From: Cololabis saira
Lineage: Eukaryota; Chordata; Actinopteri; Beloniformes; Belonidae
NCBI RefSeq assembly: GCF_033807715.1
Contig: NC_084590.1
Location: 5,075,593-5,139,592, forward strand
Direction of reading: 5' to 3'
DNA length: 64,000 bases
Position numbers and translations under genes: made by a program. Positions 34,530-46,426 of this stretch are shown in pieces (position 1 is the first letter of the stretch; each line of letters starts with the position of its first letter). The notes under the pieces were generated by a model that had not been told where the DNA came from, did not search any database, and worked only from the letters and a program-made list of their open reading frames with translations.

Positions 34530-35191
34530 GTAACCCTCGTACTGTCTTTGGGTCAAAATGACCTGATTCTCCTTCCTTCCTTCCTTCCTTCCTTCCTTCC
34601 TTCCTTCCTTCCTTCCTTCCTTCCTTCCTTCCTTCCTTCCTTCCTTCCTTCCTTCCTTCCTTCCTTCCTTCCTTCCTTCCTTCCTTCCTTCCTTCCATCC
34701 TTCCTTCCTTCCTTCCTTCCTTCCTTCCTTCCTTCCTTCCTTCCTTCCTTCCTTCCTTCTTTTTCCCTTCCTTTCTTCTTTCCTCTTGCTCTCTCCTTCC
34801 TTCTTCCCTTCCTCTTTTCTGACTTCCTTCCTTCTTTCCTTGTTTTCTCCCTTCCTTCCTTCCTTCCTTCCGTCCTTCCTTCCTTCTTTTTTCCCTTCCT
34901 TCTTTCCTCCTGCTTTCTCCTTCCTTCTCCCCTTCCTCTTTTCTCCCTTCCTTCCTTCCTTCTTTTCTCCCTTCGTTTTCTCCCATCCTTCCTTCCTTCC
35001 TTCCTTCCTTCCTTCCTTCCTTCCTTCCTTCCTTCCTTCCTTCCTTCCTTCCTTCCTTCCTTCTTTCCTCCCTTCCTTCTTTTCTCCCTTCCTTTTCTCC
35101 CATCCTCCCTTATTTTCTCCCTTCCTTCCTTCCTTCTTCCCTCCCTTCTTCTCTTCCCCCTCCCTTGACCTGAAGACGACACAAGGGTTAA
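34530..35191 (+). mobile_element. piggyBac-like MITE carrying (CTTC)n (PB1)
   Basis: Left boundary GTAA (a changed TTAA) then CCCTCGTACTGTCTTTGGG; right end ...GAAGACGACACAAGGG then TTAA (35188-35191). Palindrome GGTCAAAATGACC at 34551-34563. The interior is almost wholly CTTC/CCTT repeats with islands such as 'ctctctccttccttctt' shared with other copies. The poly-PSFL frames are not proteins. Confidence 0.82.
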
Positions 35192-35845
35192 GGTTTTGTC
35201 CTCATGCTTTTCTCCTTTGAATGTTCACTTCTATCTCCAGCATTGTTGCAGTATTGATCGGTGATCGGTGTTCTCCCAATCCTTCTCCCCTGCCTGGATT
35301 GTTGTCTTGGATTTTGGGAGATTTTTTGAGCTTCCCCCTTAATATTCTACCCTGCAAAGTGTCTAGTAATGGTGGTGAAAACTTAAAAGAAAGAATGTTG
35401 TGAGACTGAGCTGCAGAAATGTTACTGTTGCTTGAAAATGACAGGGCACTAGCAGCCTTTGTTGCCTGTGCCTCATTTTATATGGTTTCTTAATAAAAGA
35501 CTAGAGCGAGTTGAGGACAGAAATAGAGCGTGCTCTCCCCAGCACTGACCATCAGCACGGCTCTCTTTGAGCAGTGCATTAACACCCAGCATGCAAATGT
35601 TAAAGAGTCCCCTCAGAAAGTACAGATTGTGGTCAACGCAAGGGATTTGTTCAAATTAGGCTCCTAAAGATCATGTAACATAAGTGGAAACAAATGTGGA
35701 TGCCTCTGCAAGTTGTTCTCCTGATGCCCCATCAAAGCATCGGCCTTTTAGCTTTAGATCTCAGCTAGGGAGGACAGACGAGGCCTAGGAGGACAAAACA
35801 GAGTGTTTTCTTTTGTTTTTGTCCTGGGCTCTGTTATAACTCTTA
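35192..35845. other. Unique sequence, candidate conserved block
   Basis: Repeat-free, balanced composition from about 35530 to 35770. No open frame of interest. Non-coding function is only a guess. Confidence 0.35.
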
Positions 35846-36519
35846 CAGAGCTGGTAGAGGAGCCAAAAACTGTACTCAAGTAAAAGTACTGTTACTTCAG
35901 AATAATATGGCTCAAGTAGAAGTAAAAAGTAGTCATCCAAATAATTACTTGAGTAAAAGTAAAAAAGTACTTGGTGAAAAAACTACTCGAGTACTGAGTA
36001 ACTGTTGAGTAACGTCTGATTTATTTTTTAACACAACCATTCAAACAGACAAAAGTACAAAATAATCATCTTCAGGCAAATTAAATCAATAAAATAATAA
36101 AATTAATAAAAAAATAGCTTAAATGAAAATAATCTTAAAGTAAATTCAAGTACTTTAATAAATAATAAAATAAATAAAATAACAGAATGAAAAAATAAAT
36201 TAAGCACAAGTAGCACAAAATTTCAAGCCTTTGTACTTTTCTTTTTTAACCAGCAGAACTAGAACAAACATGAACTCATAGAAACTCTGTGTGTGTTTGA
36301 GTCTGTGTAAATGTGACAAAACATGCAAAAACAAACATTTTTCCCAAAGAATCACCCAGTGATGTCATGAGATTGACGCGTACGCGGAAAAAAGGGATAA
36401 AAGAAAAGTAACAGCTCAACGTAGCCTAATGTAGCGGAGTAAGAGGAACAGTTTCTTCTTCACAAATCTACTCAAGTCAATGTAACGGAGTAAATGTAAC
36501 TCGTTACTACCCAACTCTG
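35846..36519 (-). mobile_element. hAT-like MITE, family H1, copy 4, internally deleted
   Basis: Ends CAGAGCTGGTAGAGGAGCC and ...GTTACTACCCAACTCTG. Flanks aactctta and atctgtta agree at 6 of 8. Lacks about 70 bp near the right end that the 2334 copy has. Confidence 0.82.
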
Positions 36520-37125
36520 ATCTGTTATGTGTTCAAAAGCAACCAAGGTCATTTTTATGAGATGCGTAGAAATGTGTTGGAAAAGCCTGGCTCTCAGACC
36601 TTCATAATCCAGCCTCTGAGAGTGTGTAGGACGGCAAAGTTATGCCTAATGCGCAATGTCCATTGAGTTCTGGTCTGTTATACATGGTAATGAATGGTGG
36701 TCAGAGAAACAGTGTCCTGTATCAAAGAGCTGAACTAACATGCCTTTCTCACGGAGCCAGAGAAGTGGCCCTTTGTCACAGTGGACGCCTGCTATCGACT
36801 CCCAGCATCTCGCAAAATATGCCCCATTGTTGGTGAAGGCCAACTCCGTTTACAACTCTGAACTGACAGCATTCCTGAAGTCAGCAGCTCCAGCCCCTCC
36901 TCTTATAACCTCTAAGCGACACGGCAGTGGAGTCCAGAAACGCTTACCTGTCGCCACCATTTTCCTTTTTGTTGAAGTTTTATCTTTTTGAGATTTAAGG
37001 TCTGTGGTTGGGCTCCATAAATAATAGTTACTGAGGTGGAATTATGATGTAATTCAGTTCTCTGTGACTTGAATCCACCATCATTTTCCCGAGCACACCT
37101 GTGCCATCATAGAGTGGCTGTTTAA
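36520..37125. other. Unique sequence, no gene
   Basis: Short frames up to 83 codons, no domain. Confidence 0.45.
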
Positions 37126-38143
37126 TAGGGGTGTAACAATATATCGTGCCACGAAATTTCGCGATACAAAAACGTCACGATACGTGTCGTGGAGGTGACA
37201 AACTGTATCACGATATTGGGTTATTAATACTAATCTATTGTGTTGACTAGTAACGACCGCACCTCGACCCGCAGACCAAAATCTTCCTCCGCTCAGAAGA
37301 AACTAGTACCGTTTTGGTCCCGATCACGGGACTCTTGCAGGTTTTGAGCTCTGAACTTTTACTGATGTAAGGCTGGTGTAGAGTTAAGCCTTACCTTATT
37401 AAATTAAACTTTTTTGGGGTGGTGAGTAGGATAAACACGGGGACAACTTCTGCTGAGTTCCAGTGTACTTTAATGTCCCTCAACAGTGTAGGATTTTAGA
37501 ACATCAACACAGCACCTAGTGCCGTACTGTGGCGTATCACTCCGCCCAATCTAAAACAGACTAATCACTACAGATAAACTGACTAGTGTCATTATAGTCC
37601 CTGATTTACATCAGAATATAAAGAATAGATTTATAAAATAATGAAATAACCTTCTTAACAAAAATAAATCTCCTCTTACACTTATAAGGTGAACATGAAT
37701 CAATCTTTTTTATGATGTAAAATTGTATGTATTTATTTACTTTTATTTATTTATTTAATTTTAGTTGTTAAATTTCTGGAAAAGAAAAAAGTTAAATCAT
37801 ACATGAGAGAAACTATTCAGTTTGTGGCAAAATATTTGTACTTGTATGAAACTGAAGATGCATAATGCAAACCTGACATTTACTTTTAGTTCAGTTTGTG
37901 GAAAATGTTTGGCCTGGCTTTCTCTTTAAAACTTAAACAGTTATAAAGCATTACAAACTGTAACAATAGGGAAAACGTTTTGTATTTTGTGTCTTTCAAA
38001 TAAAAGAAAATTTTTTCCAGTCATATATTCCTCTATCAAGGTTGTTAAAAAAATACTGCTATGATATCATATCGTATCGTTATCGTGACCTCAATATCGT
38101 GTATCGTACCGTATTGTGAGATTAGTGTATCGTTACACCCCTA
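37126..38143. mobile_element. hAT element, family H8 (TAGGGGTGTAACAATA ends)
   Basis: Ends TAGGGGTGTAACAATATATC and ...TGTATCGTTACACCCCTA. Perfect 8-bp TSD ctgtttaa at 37118-37125 and 38144-38151. Subterminal 'tatcgtgacgatac' type palindromes on both sides. No transposase frame. Confidence 0.92.
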
Positions 38144-38151
38144 CTGTTTAA

Positions 38152-39910
38152 TTTATTGTGACTTAAGAAAATGTGTTGACACTTATCAGACCCAAATAAT
38201 TTATGCCAGATTGAATATTTGACCTTAGCTTGATCAGTTTTACACACATTGAAAAATCATGAACCAGCGACGTACAGTAAGGTGGACTGCCTAAAACAGA
38301 AACCCCAACGTGACTCTGAGTAAATGTGTTGATTCATTCTTGGCTTTGTGTGCTTGTTGTCTTGTTAATACATTTATCAATATGCCTTTGGAAAGAGCCT
38401 AGTTTGTATTTGTGTTGTTTTTTGGTATGTATGGCAATGATTATGTGCAACAGCCACAGAGCGCAGAAAAACCACGTCACGTTGCGGTACTTTGGATTTG
38501 TCTCATGCTGTTAAGTTCCGGGGGTTTATGTCTGCAGCAGGGCTGCACTTCCAGACCTTCTTGTCAAGTTCTAAACCCCAAAAGAAAGCCAGACTCTTGG
38601 ACAGGAACCTTTCTTTGTCGTTGCCATCCAGTACAAAGTACCGGGATTTGGGGAGATTAAATGTCATTCCCCCTTCCAGTCGGAAACATTCCTTGATCAA
38701 GAAGAGCATTAGCTCATCTCTTTCTATAGCTAAACTCAATAAACTCATTGCGAGTGCAGAGGGCTTCTTCTTTCTCCATGAAAATGGTGGCAGTGAAAAT
38801 GGTACTTGGGGGAAAACAAGCTATTGAGTCCATTTTAAAAGCCCTAGCGCCACCAGCGCCCCATCCACCATCCACTCCCCTTTCACGGCGTTGCTGGTGT
38901 TGGAATGTTTTTCATCAGAAGGGGGCTATTTACTCGGCTCCAGTCCCTGCATGAATGTGTGTCTACAAGTGAGAGAGAGAAGTAAAGCTCAGGAAAGCAT
39001 TTATTTATAGGTATCTGAAAGCTGCGGGGCTCTGAAACTCTGGGATGTATTATGACGAGCCTTTTCGAAAAGCAAAAAACAAAACCCCTTACAGCCAGAT
39101 CCCGCTATTTTTATCACTTAGGTTAGCTCCCAATTGTACTCCATAAAAGCTGCGTTTTCACTCCACTCCCTTGCCCACATTATCTTGTTAGTCCAAACAC
39201 TGTGTTTTTAGTCTGCAGGTGTCCAGTAAAAGCATATATGCTAGGAATCTCTGCATGACAACTGTTAAGACAATATAAGGGTTTAGAGTTGGTTTGAATG
39301 CAGCTTGCAGTCTTTTTTGTCAGAAATGTGCAGCACTCGTGTTACTGTGTTCCAGTGCAGAATCCAGTATTTCTGAGGTGCATATCTTTCCTAGGAACTC
39401 TTGCGCTAACAAGTTCGATGATGAAGTCAGCACCTCTCAACATTTTTGCCCCTTAATGGAGTCTTCACTGCCTTTGTCCTTAACCATCCATTTCCATTAA
39501 TTATTCAGAAAGAGAAAGGAAAACCGTTTGAGTGGGTAACACTGATCCAGTGTACTCAACCAATCTATGCAGTGTAAGTAATAAAATACCACGCACTCAG
39601 ACGACACAATAAAAGAGATGGAGACAGAGGAGATGCTTGTTAAAAATGTAAGTAGACGGAAGCTACCCCGAGACAACGGAGGGAGGAGGAGGAGGTGGCA
39701 GCTCGGGAGTCAAAAGACACAGCGGCGACATCTTAGTGTCTAGATTAATCAGCAGAACAGGCTGATAGCAGCTGGTGTTTCACTGTATCCTCCCGGTCCG
39801 TGGAGGAACCCTGTCTGAGCAGAGGCTCAGTCCATGTGACGCCCCCTCGGTGCATTTGAATGATGCTAATTGGGTTTAGCGCCTGCTGCGTGAAAGTGAC
39901 ATTTCAGGGC
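38152..39910. other. Unique sequence, candidate conserved blocks
   Basis: The longest repeat-free stretch in the central window. Segment 38460-38990 has balanced composition and no simple repeats. Overlapping frames on both strands (81-111 codons) lack domains and splice context. No gene called. Confidence 0.4.
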
Positions 39911-41105
39911 CCTCCCTTCCAGACTCCACTCCTTCCAGACTCCACTCCTTCCAGAATCTACTCCTTCCAGACTCTACTCCTTCCAGACTCCACTCCATCC
40001 AGACTCTCCCCCTTTCCAGTCTGTACTCCTTCCAGACTCCACTCCTTCCAGACTCTACTCCTTCCAGACTCCACTCCTTCCAGACTCCACTCCTTCCAGA
40101 CTCTACTCCTTCCAGACTCTACTCCTTCCAGACTCTACTCCTTCCAGACTCCACTCCTTCCAGACTCCACTCCTTCCAGACTCTACTCCTTCCAGACTCT
40201 AGTCCTTCCAGACTCTACTCCTTCCAGACTCTACTCCTTCCAGACTCCACTCCATCCAGACTCTCCCCCTTTCCAGTCTGTACTCCTTCCAGACTCCACT
40301 CCTTCCAGACTCTACTCCTTCCAGACTCCACTCCTTCCAGACTCTACTCCTTCCAGACTCTACTCCTTCCAGACTCCACTCCATCCAGACTCTCCCCCTT
40401 TCCAGTCTGTACTCCTTCCAGACTCCACTCCTTCCAGACTCTACTCCTTCCAGACTCCACTCCTTCCAGACTCTGCTCCTTCCAGACTCCACTCCTTCCA
40501 GACTCCACTCCTTCCAGACTCTACTCCTTCCAGACTCTACTCCTTCCAGACTCCACTCCTTCCAGACTCCACTCCTTCCAGACTCTACTCCTTCCAGACT
40601 CCACTCCTTCCAGACTCTACTCCTTCCAGACTCTACTCCTTCCAGACTCCACTCCTTCCAGACTCCACTCCTTCCAGACTCTACTCCTTCCAGACTCTAC
40701 CCCTTTCCAGTCTGTACTCCTTCCAGACTCTACTCCTTCCAGACTCCACTCCATCCAGACTCTCCCCCTTTCCAGTCTGTACTCCTTCCAGACTCCATTC
40801 CTTCCAGACTCTACTCCTTCCAGACTCCACTCCTTCCAGACTCCACTCCTTCCAGACTCTACTCCTTCCAGACTCTACTCCTTCCAGACTCCACTCCTTT
40901 CAGACTCTACTCCTTCCAGACTCTAACCCTTCCAGACTCTAACCCTTCCAGACTCTACCCCTTCCAGACTCCACTCCTTCCAGACTCCGCTCATTCCAGA
41001 CTCCACTCCTTCCAGACTCCACTCCTTCCAGACTGTACTCCTTCCAGACTCTACTCCTTCCAGACTCTGCTCATTCCAGACTCTACTCTTTCCAGACTCC
41101 ACTCG
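39911..41105. repeat. 16-bp minisatellite, ~74 copies
   Basis: Tandem units of ccttccagactcyact with y alternating c and t. A variant block (ctctccccctttccagtctg) recurs near 40003, 40261, 40391 and 40761, showing larger duplications. Three units make 48 bp, so a stop-free frame of 360 codons results; it is not a gene. Confidence 0.95.
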
Positions 41106-41155
41106 CCACTACTGTCACATTCTGCCGTATGTTTTCTCTTCTCCCCAAGGACCTT

Positions 41156-41881
41156 TTAACTCTTATACTGTCTTTGGGTCAGAATGACCTAATTCTCCTT
41201 CCTTCTTCCTTCCTCTTTTCTCAATTCAATTCAATTCAATTCAATTTTATTTATATAGCGTCTAATACAACAGAGTTGTCTCTAGACGCTTTACAGAGAC
41301 CCATACCCAGAACATGACCCCCGAGCAGATATTACATAAACAATGGCAGGTAAAAAACTCCCCTAGTGGGAGAAAAACCTTAAGCCAAACAGTGGCAAGG
41401 AAAAACTCCCCTTTAGGAGGGAAGAAACCTTGAGCAGGACCAGGCTCATCAGGGGGGACCCTCCTGCCGAGGGCCAGACTTTTCTCCCTTCCTTCTTCAC
41501 TACCTCCCTCCCTCCCTCCCTCCCTTCCTTCCTTCCTTCCTTCCTTCCTTCCTTCCTTCCTTCCTTCCTTCCTTCCTTCCTTCCTTCCTTCCTTCTTTCC
41601 TTCCATCTTCCTTCCTTCCTACCGCCCTCCCTTCCTTCTTCCCTCCCTCCCTTCCTTCCTTCCTTCCTTCCTTCCTTCCTTCCTTTCTTCCTTCCTTCCA
41701 TCTTCCTTCCTTCCTTCCTTCCTTCCTTCCTTCCTTCCATCTTCCTTCCTTCCTTCCTCCATCTGCCTTCCTTCCTTCCTTCCTTCCTTCCTTCCTTCCT
41801 TCCTTCCTTCCTTCCTTCCTTCTTCCCTTCTTCCCCTCTTCTCTTCCTCCTTCCTTGACCCAAAGACAGCACAAGGGTTAA
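41156..41881 (+). mobile_element. piggyBac-like MITE carrying (CTTC)n (PB2)
   Basis: Bounded by TTAA (41156-41159, 41878-41881). Left end CTCTTATACTGTCTTTGGG; right end ...CAAAGACAGCACAAGGG. Palindrome GGTCAGAATGACC at 41177-41189. The interior polypyrimidine tract is split by a LINE 3' fragment (41223-41478). Confidence 0.85.
41223..41478 (-). mobile_element. LINE 3' end with (TTGAA)n tail, reverse orientation
   Basis: Starts with (AATTC)n then 'ttttatttatatagcg', the reverse complement of a fish non-LTR 3' end. Exact 8-bp flanks cttttctc at 41215-41222 and 41479-41486 mark the insertion. 5'-truncated, no coding region retained. Confidence 0.75.
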
Positions 41882-42953
41882 AGAAAAAGAACACAAAAAG
41901 TCTAAATAAGAAAATAAATCAATGAAAAAGGTTTGAAAGAGGTTTGAGAGGAACTAGAGGATAGACTCTTTTACTCCGCTATGATATCATCACTTAGGCT
42001 GGAATAGGTGGCACTGCACTTTTGAACTCTCGCTCTGAATAAGGCTAGCTTTTCCTCCCTTGTGTGAGGAAAGGGAGGAGTCTGAAATCCATACGACATC
42101 GTGCAAAAAAATGATCTACTCAAGCTCTGCCCCGAGAGTCAGTGAGATCTTCATTGACAGGTGGCTTTTTCACCCTGAGTTGGATAAACCGACCGAGCGA
42201 GCCAGCGGTGTGAAAAGAAGAGGTTGGAGAGGAGATAATTTTTTTTTTTCCTCTAGATTTTCGAGGAGGGGGGTTGGGTGACTGGGTGTTTTGGGGGGAG
42301 GGGGCTCTGAGATATTAGATCCATGAACTTGGAGTGCTGTATTGAATATTTTATCGACTGTCTGCTTGCCCCGTGCTGACCTGCCTGACATGCTAAGTTC
42401 CTGGCTCGCTGGAGACGCCACGTCGCTTTGCATCAGCCCAGCCACCCGTGAGGCTTCCCTGCATTTCCTGTGAATAAACTTGCACACAGTGGGGGAGGAA
42501 GAGAGGCCAGGGCACAGGGGCACTGGAGCTGCAACGAGGAGAAAACACACTCACATTCTTTCTCTGAAGAACAAAACAGACAACCTTGGCTACAGTATGA
42601 ACTCCCTTAGTCAGACCCTGATGAATCCTCTGAAAGCATCCAGTCAATTGAAACGACCCAAAACCTCTGTTTTAATTACAGCTTCACTGCCCATAAAGTT
42701 TGCACCACCAAGTCCGTCCAGAGCCAACTGGGCCTGTAATTAGATATAAACATGATGAATAATCTAACAAGTCCTTAATCCCATGCACAAACTAGCATTC
42801 CATCATTATCTGCGATGAGCAGACTAGATAGCTACAGTACCAACATCTCCCACATAACTGGCAAAACTGGATTTAGGTCGTGGGTGTGAGCATTTTTGCA
42901 TTTGTTCAAATGTCATCAATAATATTAACCTAATTTTGATCAGAGAAGTATAT
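41882..42953. other. Unique sequence, no gene
   Basis: Contains a T-run and G-rich patch near 42240-42305. Short frames on both strands without domains. Confidence 0.45.
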
Positions 42954-42974
42954 TTGTGAATTCAAAAATATATA
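42954..42974 (+). repeat. 21-bp direct repeat, left of foldback copy 5
   Basis: Identical to 43346-43366. Confidence 0.95.
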
Positions 42975-43342
42975 CAGGACTGTCTCAGAAAATTAGAATA
43001 TTGTGATAAAGTTCTTTATTTTCTGAAATGCAATATAAAAAAACTAAAATATCATACATTCTGGATTCATTACAAATCAACTGAAATATTGCAAGCCTTT
43101 TATTATTTTAATATTGCTGATTATGGCTTACAGTTTAAGATTAAGATTCCCAGAATATTCTATTTTTTTGAGATAGGATATTTGAGTTTTCTCAAGCTGT
43201 AAACCATGATCAGCAATATTAAAATAATAAAAGGCTTGCAATATTTCAGTTGATTTGTAATGAATCCAGAATGGATGACATTTTTGTTTTTGTAATTGCA
43301 TTACAGAAAATCACAATAATCTAATTTTCTGAGACAGTCCTG
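42975..43342. mobile_element. TA foldback MITE, family T, copy 5
   Basis: CAGGACTGTC...GACAGTCCTG, TA at 42973-42974 and 43343-43344. Full arms. Flanked by an exact 21-bp direct repeat outside the TA pair. Confidence 0.87.
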
Positions 43343-43345
43343 TAG

Positions 43346-43366
43346 TTGTGAATTCAAAAATATATA
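43346..43366 (+). repeat. 21-bp direct repeat, right of foldback copy 5
   Basis: Identical to 42954-42974, separated from the element by TAG. Confidence 0.95.
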
Positions 43367-44034
43367 ATGGTAATAAACTGGAAAGACTAAAATGTACTGT
43401 TAAGTGTCCTGTAGTCTTGCTGAAGAATCTTGTGGTGATTCCATTTTTTACATAATGATTGTGAAAAAATTAGAGTAACAATGATGGAGAACAGGTTTGT
43501 GTCATTACAACGACCTACAATCTATATTAGTATTATAATTTCCTTGCAATGCCGCAACAGGAAGCTGAAAAATATTCCAGCTTTAAACAATTAACTAAAA
43601 AAACTTCTACGATTGAGCGAAGAATCAGACACTAGGTGTGTAAAAAGCAGAGAACGGTGGCACTAAGATCAGCTGCTCTCTTCATATATCCCTTAACGTT
43701 AAACAGCAAGAACCAGAGCAGTTGCTGCTGTTTCTGTTGCTAACACCTGCTCACACGCTCATGTTCCCGCCGTTACCAACGAGGAACAATGCTGTAACAA
43801 TCTTTACAGATCCACACATCTTCAATGACATGTTTTGGATTAAAAGCACTGTAATTTGCATGTAGTCTATGTCTGTGCAAAAGCACAAACACCGCTGTTG
43901 CTGCTTGGCTGGGATGGTGTAGTTTAGAAATAGCCAAGACCTTCCCTTTCCCTCTTGGGACCGAAGGCTACGCACAAGCATCAGATTCTCTGTCAGTAAA
44001 CACATTCTAATAGACAGGCACATTAGTGAAACGA
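43367..44034. other. Unique sequence, no gene
   Basis: Nothing recognisable. Confidence 0.45.
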
Positions 44035-44606
44035 TCGTTCACTTTGTGAGACATGCGCCAAATTTTGCACAAAGTATGTTCTAGGTATACTTTTTCCAAA
44101 AAGCCCGTTAGCCACGCAAAAAAAAAAAACAATATGGCTGCCATTTACCAAAATGGCTGCCACAAAAGCCGTTTTTATGTGTTTTTTGACCTGAAATGTG
44201 ATTGGAAAATCCAATTTTGATTGTTCTGACATCAGACTATAATCTTGGGACCCCCTCCCCCTATTAGCCATGCAAATAAAACAACAATATGGCTGCCATC
44301 TTCCAGATAATATTAGTCCAAATTGACCCGCCATCTTGAAAACTGAAAGCCATATTTCATTTGTATTGACATCATACAATTTGTTATGCCAAAACACATG
44401 CATTTGGATAAAGAGATCATTACAATATGTTCAGCAATTCAAGTTCTACACTGACAACCTTGTTTTAGCTTTCATAACACAGCCATCTTGAAAAATGGCC
44501 GCCATCTTGGATTTTCAGGTGGCTAACAGGCTTTTTTTTGCATAAGTAGGTACTAGGCAATGTTCATGCAAAATTAGGTGCTTGTCTCACAAAGTGCATG
44601 ATTCTC
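44035..44606. mobile_element. Inverted-repeat element S, ~90-bp imperfect arms
   Basis: Left 'CACTTTGTGAGACATGCGCC...' and right '...GGTGCTTGTCTCACAAAGTG' are inverted and similar over about 90 bp, down to 'gttagccac' and 'gtggctaac'. Interior repeats 'aatatggctgccat' words. The 126-codon minus-strand frame (44023-44403) is read-through. Superfamily unknown. Confidence 0.65.
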
Positions 44607-45144
44607 CTAAAAACCTGACTTAATTTCCCTCACTATAAATGGAGAGCTAGCAGATTATGAGGACGCATTTCCTTCATTTTCCAAAAACTGTCGGAATAGT
44701 TTGCCCCATTAATGTCCCGTGTTAACAACCATCTTTTTCACCTGGCAGTTATGTAACATTTTCATATGATTTAGGCCCTGTTTACACGTAGCAAAAAAGG
44801 TGGTGTTTTCATGCGTTTTGGCCGTTCGTTTACACGAAAACGAAGCTCAAAGTCTCCAAAAACCATCATTCCTAAAAACTCCAGCCAAAGTGGAGATTTG
44901 CAAAAACTCTGTCTTCATGTTTGCTTGTAAACGGAGAGAAACGGACATTTAGGCTTCAGAACGTCACATTATGAGACAGAAACGTCACCATCGTCATGTG
45001 TGCGACCTGTGTTTACAATTTGTTTGGCAACCGTCAATATTTTCTTGTATTTTACTTGTTTTATATTCTAAAGTCACACTTAAAAGTAACTCCACTTCTC
45101 TGTCACTCCAAACCAAAGACTCTTGTTCCGTCTTGGAAGTAACT

Positions 45145-45396
45145 GTTTTATTTGCCTTTAAAGCCCAGCAGAAACTGCATTCAGGATTTGTTCCAAATAA
45201 AAGAAACTATGACCTGAGGGGGAAACTCATGTTTGAGACGACGACAGCAAGAACAAATATTAAAAAGAGATGGACATCAATTAAGGCAAGAGAAATATGG
45301 AATAGTTGTGACAACGACCTAAAAATGTGCACTTCTATCTACAAGTTTAAGAAAATGTTTAAAGAAAATATTGTAAATAAATATAAAACACTATAA
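45145..45396 (+). pseudogene. LINE reverse-transcriptase ORF, C-terminal fragment
   Basis: About 83 codons with the pattern NYDLRGK...RTNIKKRW...EIWNSC...KMCTSIYKFKKMFKENI, the typical tail of the pol protein in CR1/L2-like non-LTR retrotransposons. It ends at TAA 45394-45396 and is followed by a 3' UTR and tail. The frame continues upstream only by chance into element R. The endonuclease and catalytic RT motifs are absent, as in most 5'-truncated copies. Confidence 0.72.
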
Positions 45397-45614
45397 CTAT
45401 AAAGTACATTATCAAAAACATTCTAGAATGTGAAACTTTCTTATTTATTTTGTCTTCTATCTATATTTGTCTACTATAAGCTACGGCTTCAGCCTACACC
45501 TTTTCGGCAAAAGCAACGTTTATTTTACTTTGTCATATTGTTTTGTAAAAAATGTGTACAAGACCGAAATAAAGATAATTCATTCATTCATTCATTCATT
45601 CATTCATTCATTCA
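45146..45614 (+). mobile_element. 5'-truncated LINE with (ATTC)n tail
   Basis: Flanked by taactg (45140-45145, 45615-45620), a target duplication confirmed by element R copy 1, which has the uninterrupted sequence. The 3' end has aataaa then about nine ATTC units. Confidence 0.85.
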
Positions 45615-45816
45615 TAACTGGAAGTTACATGTGTCATTTGTTGACATTTTCTTCCAGGATTCTGATTGGCTAGCATGACTTTATCTTCTTGTTACACTGC
45701 CCCCTGTAGGTCTGGCTGCTCATAGCACCTTAACAGATATTTATGATGGTATTTTTCAAAACGTAGAGGGGGAAATATCTGTTTTTGTAAATACCCAGCT
45801 ACATATAAACGTGGAT

Positions 45817-46426
45817 GTGGTGTATGTGGACATGTACACAGTCTTGTGTAGGTAGTTCTCCTCTGAATTTGGACGTATACTCTGCTTCACCCCTCCGAGC
45901 ACTGGCCCGCTAACGCCCCGTCTCCATCCCTCTGTCTCTGGCTCATTACTGGCAGCGGGGCCTCCTAATGTGTTAGAACTCAGTGGGGTGGAAACGTCAG
46001 CCAACGGAGTTCGGTCCCCCAACGGTCTTTACTTATTCATGCAAGCTCTGGCCTCTTCCCAGGACAGTGTAGCGTTGACCCAAGAGGACAGCAGGGTCTA
46101 CAGAAAAATGACCCTGTATCAGGGTCAGGCAGCTTTTTCAGACCAGAGAGTCAACAAACAGGAATGCCAGTTGAACACTTCTCTTCATAATTAAAATGTT
46201 CCACTACTGAGCCTGTTATATTTATTCTCATCGCCCAGCCTCTGCTCTATGTAAGCTTCTATCATCACTGCTGTTCTAATAACCATAGCAGTTGATTCTG
46301 AAACACACTAGAGCAGATTTAATGGAACCTACAGGAAGCACTTCTGAGGTACCGTGTGATATTTTTTAAGAAGAGCAGAGCAACCGCTTTTACTAGAATT
46401 TGCTTGATACTTTTCCAAATCATTAC
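45817..46426. other. Unique sequence, no gene
   Basis: Nothing recognisable. Confidence 0.45.

Larger units (their letters stand above)
44773..45816 (+). mobile_element. Inverted-repeat element R, copy 3, with LINE insertion
   Basis: Left end AGGCCCTGTTTACACGTAGC; right end decayed (...CCAGCTACATATAAACGTGG). A 469-bp LINE 3' end is inserted at 45146. Confidence 0.78.

Noticed and set aside
34458..35168. 236-codon frame of PSFL repeats (and similar frames near 41430, 46423, 50406, 62370)
   Set aside because: Translation of (CTTC)n microsatellite; all six frames are open there, and there is no non-repetitive coding part.
44023..44403. 126-codon minus-strand frame
   Set aside because: Lies across inverted-repeat element S; no domain, and the frame overlaps the repeat's arms.
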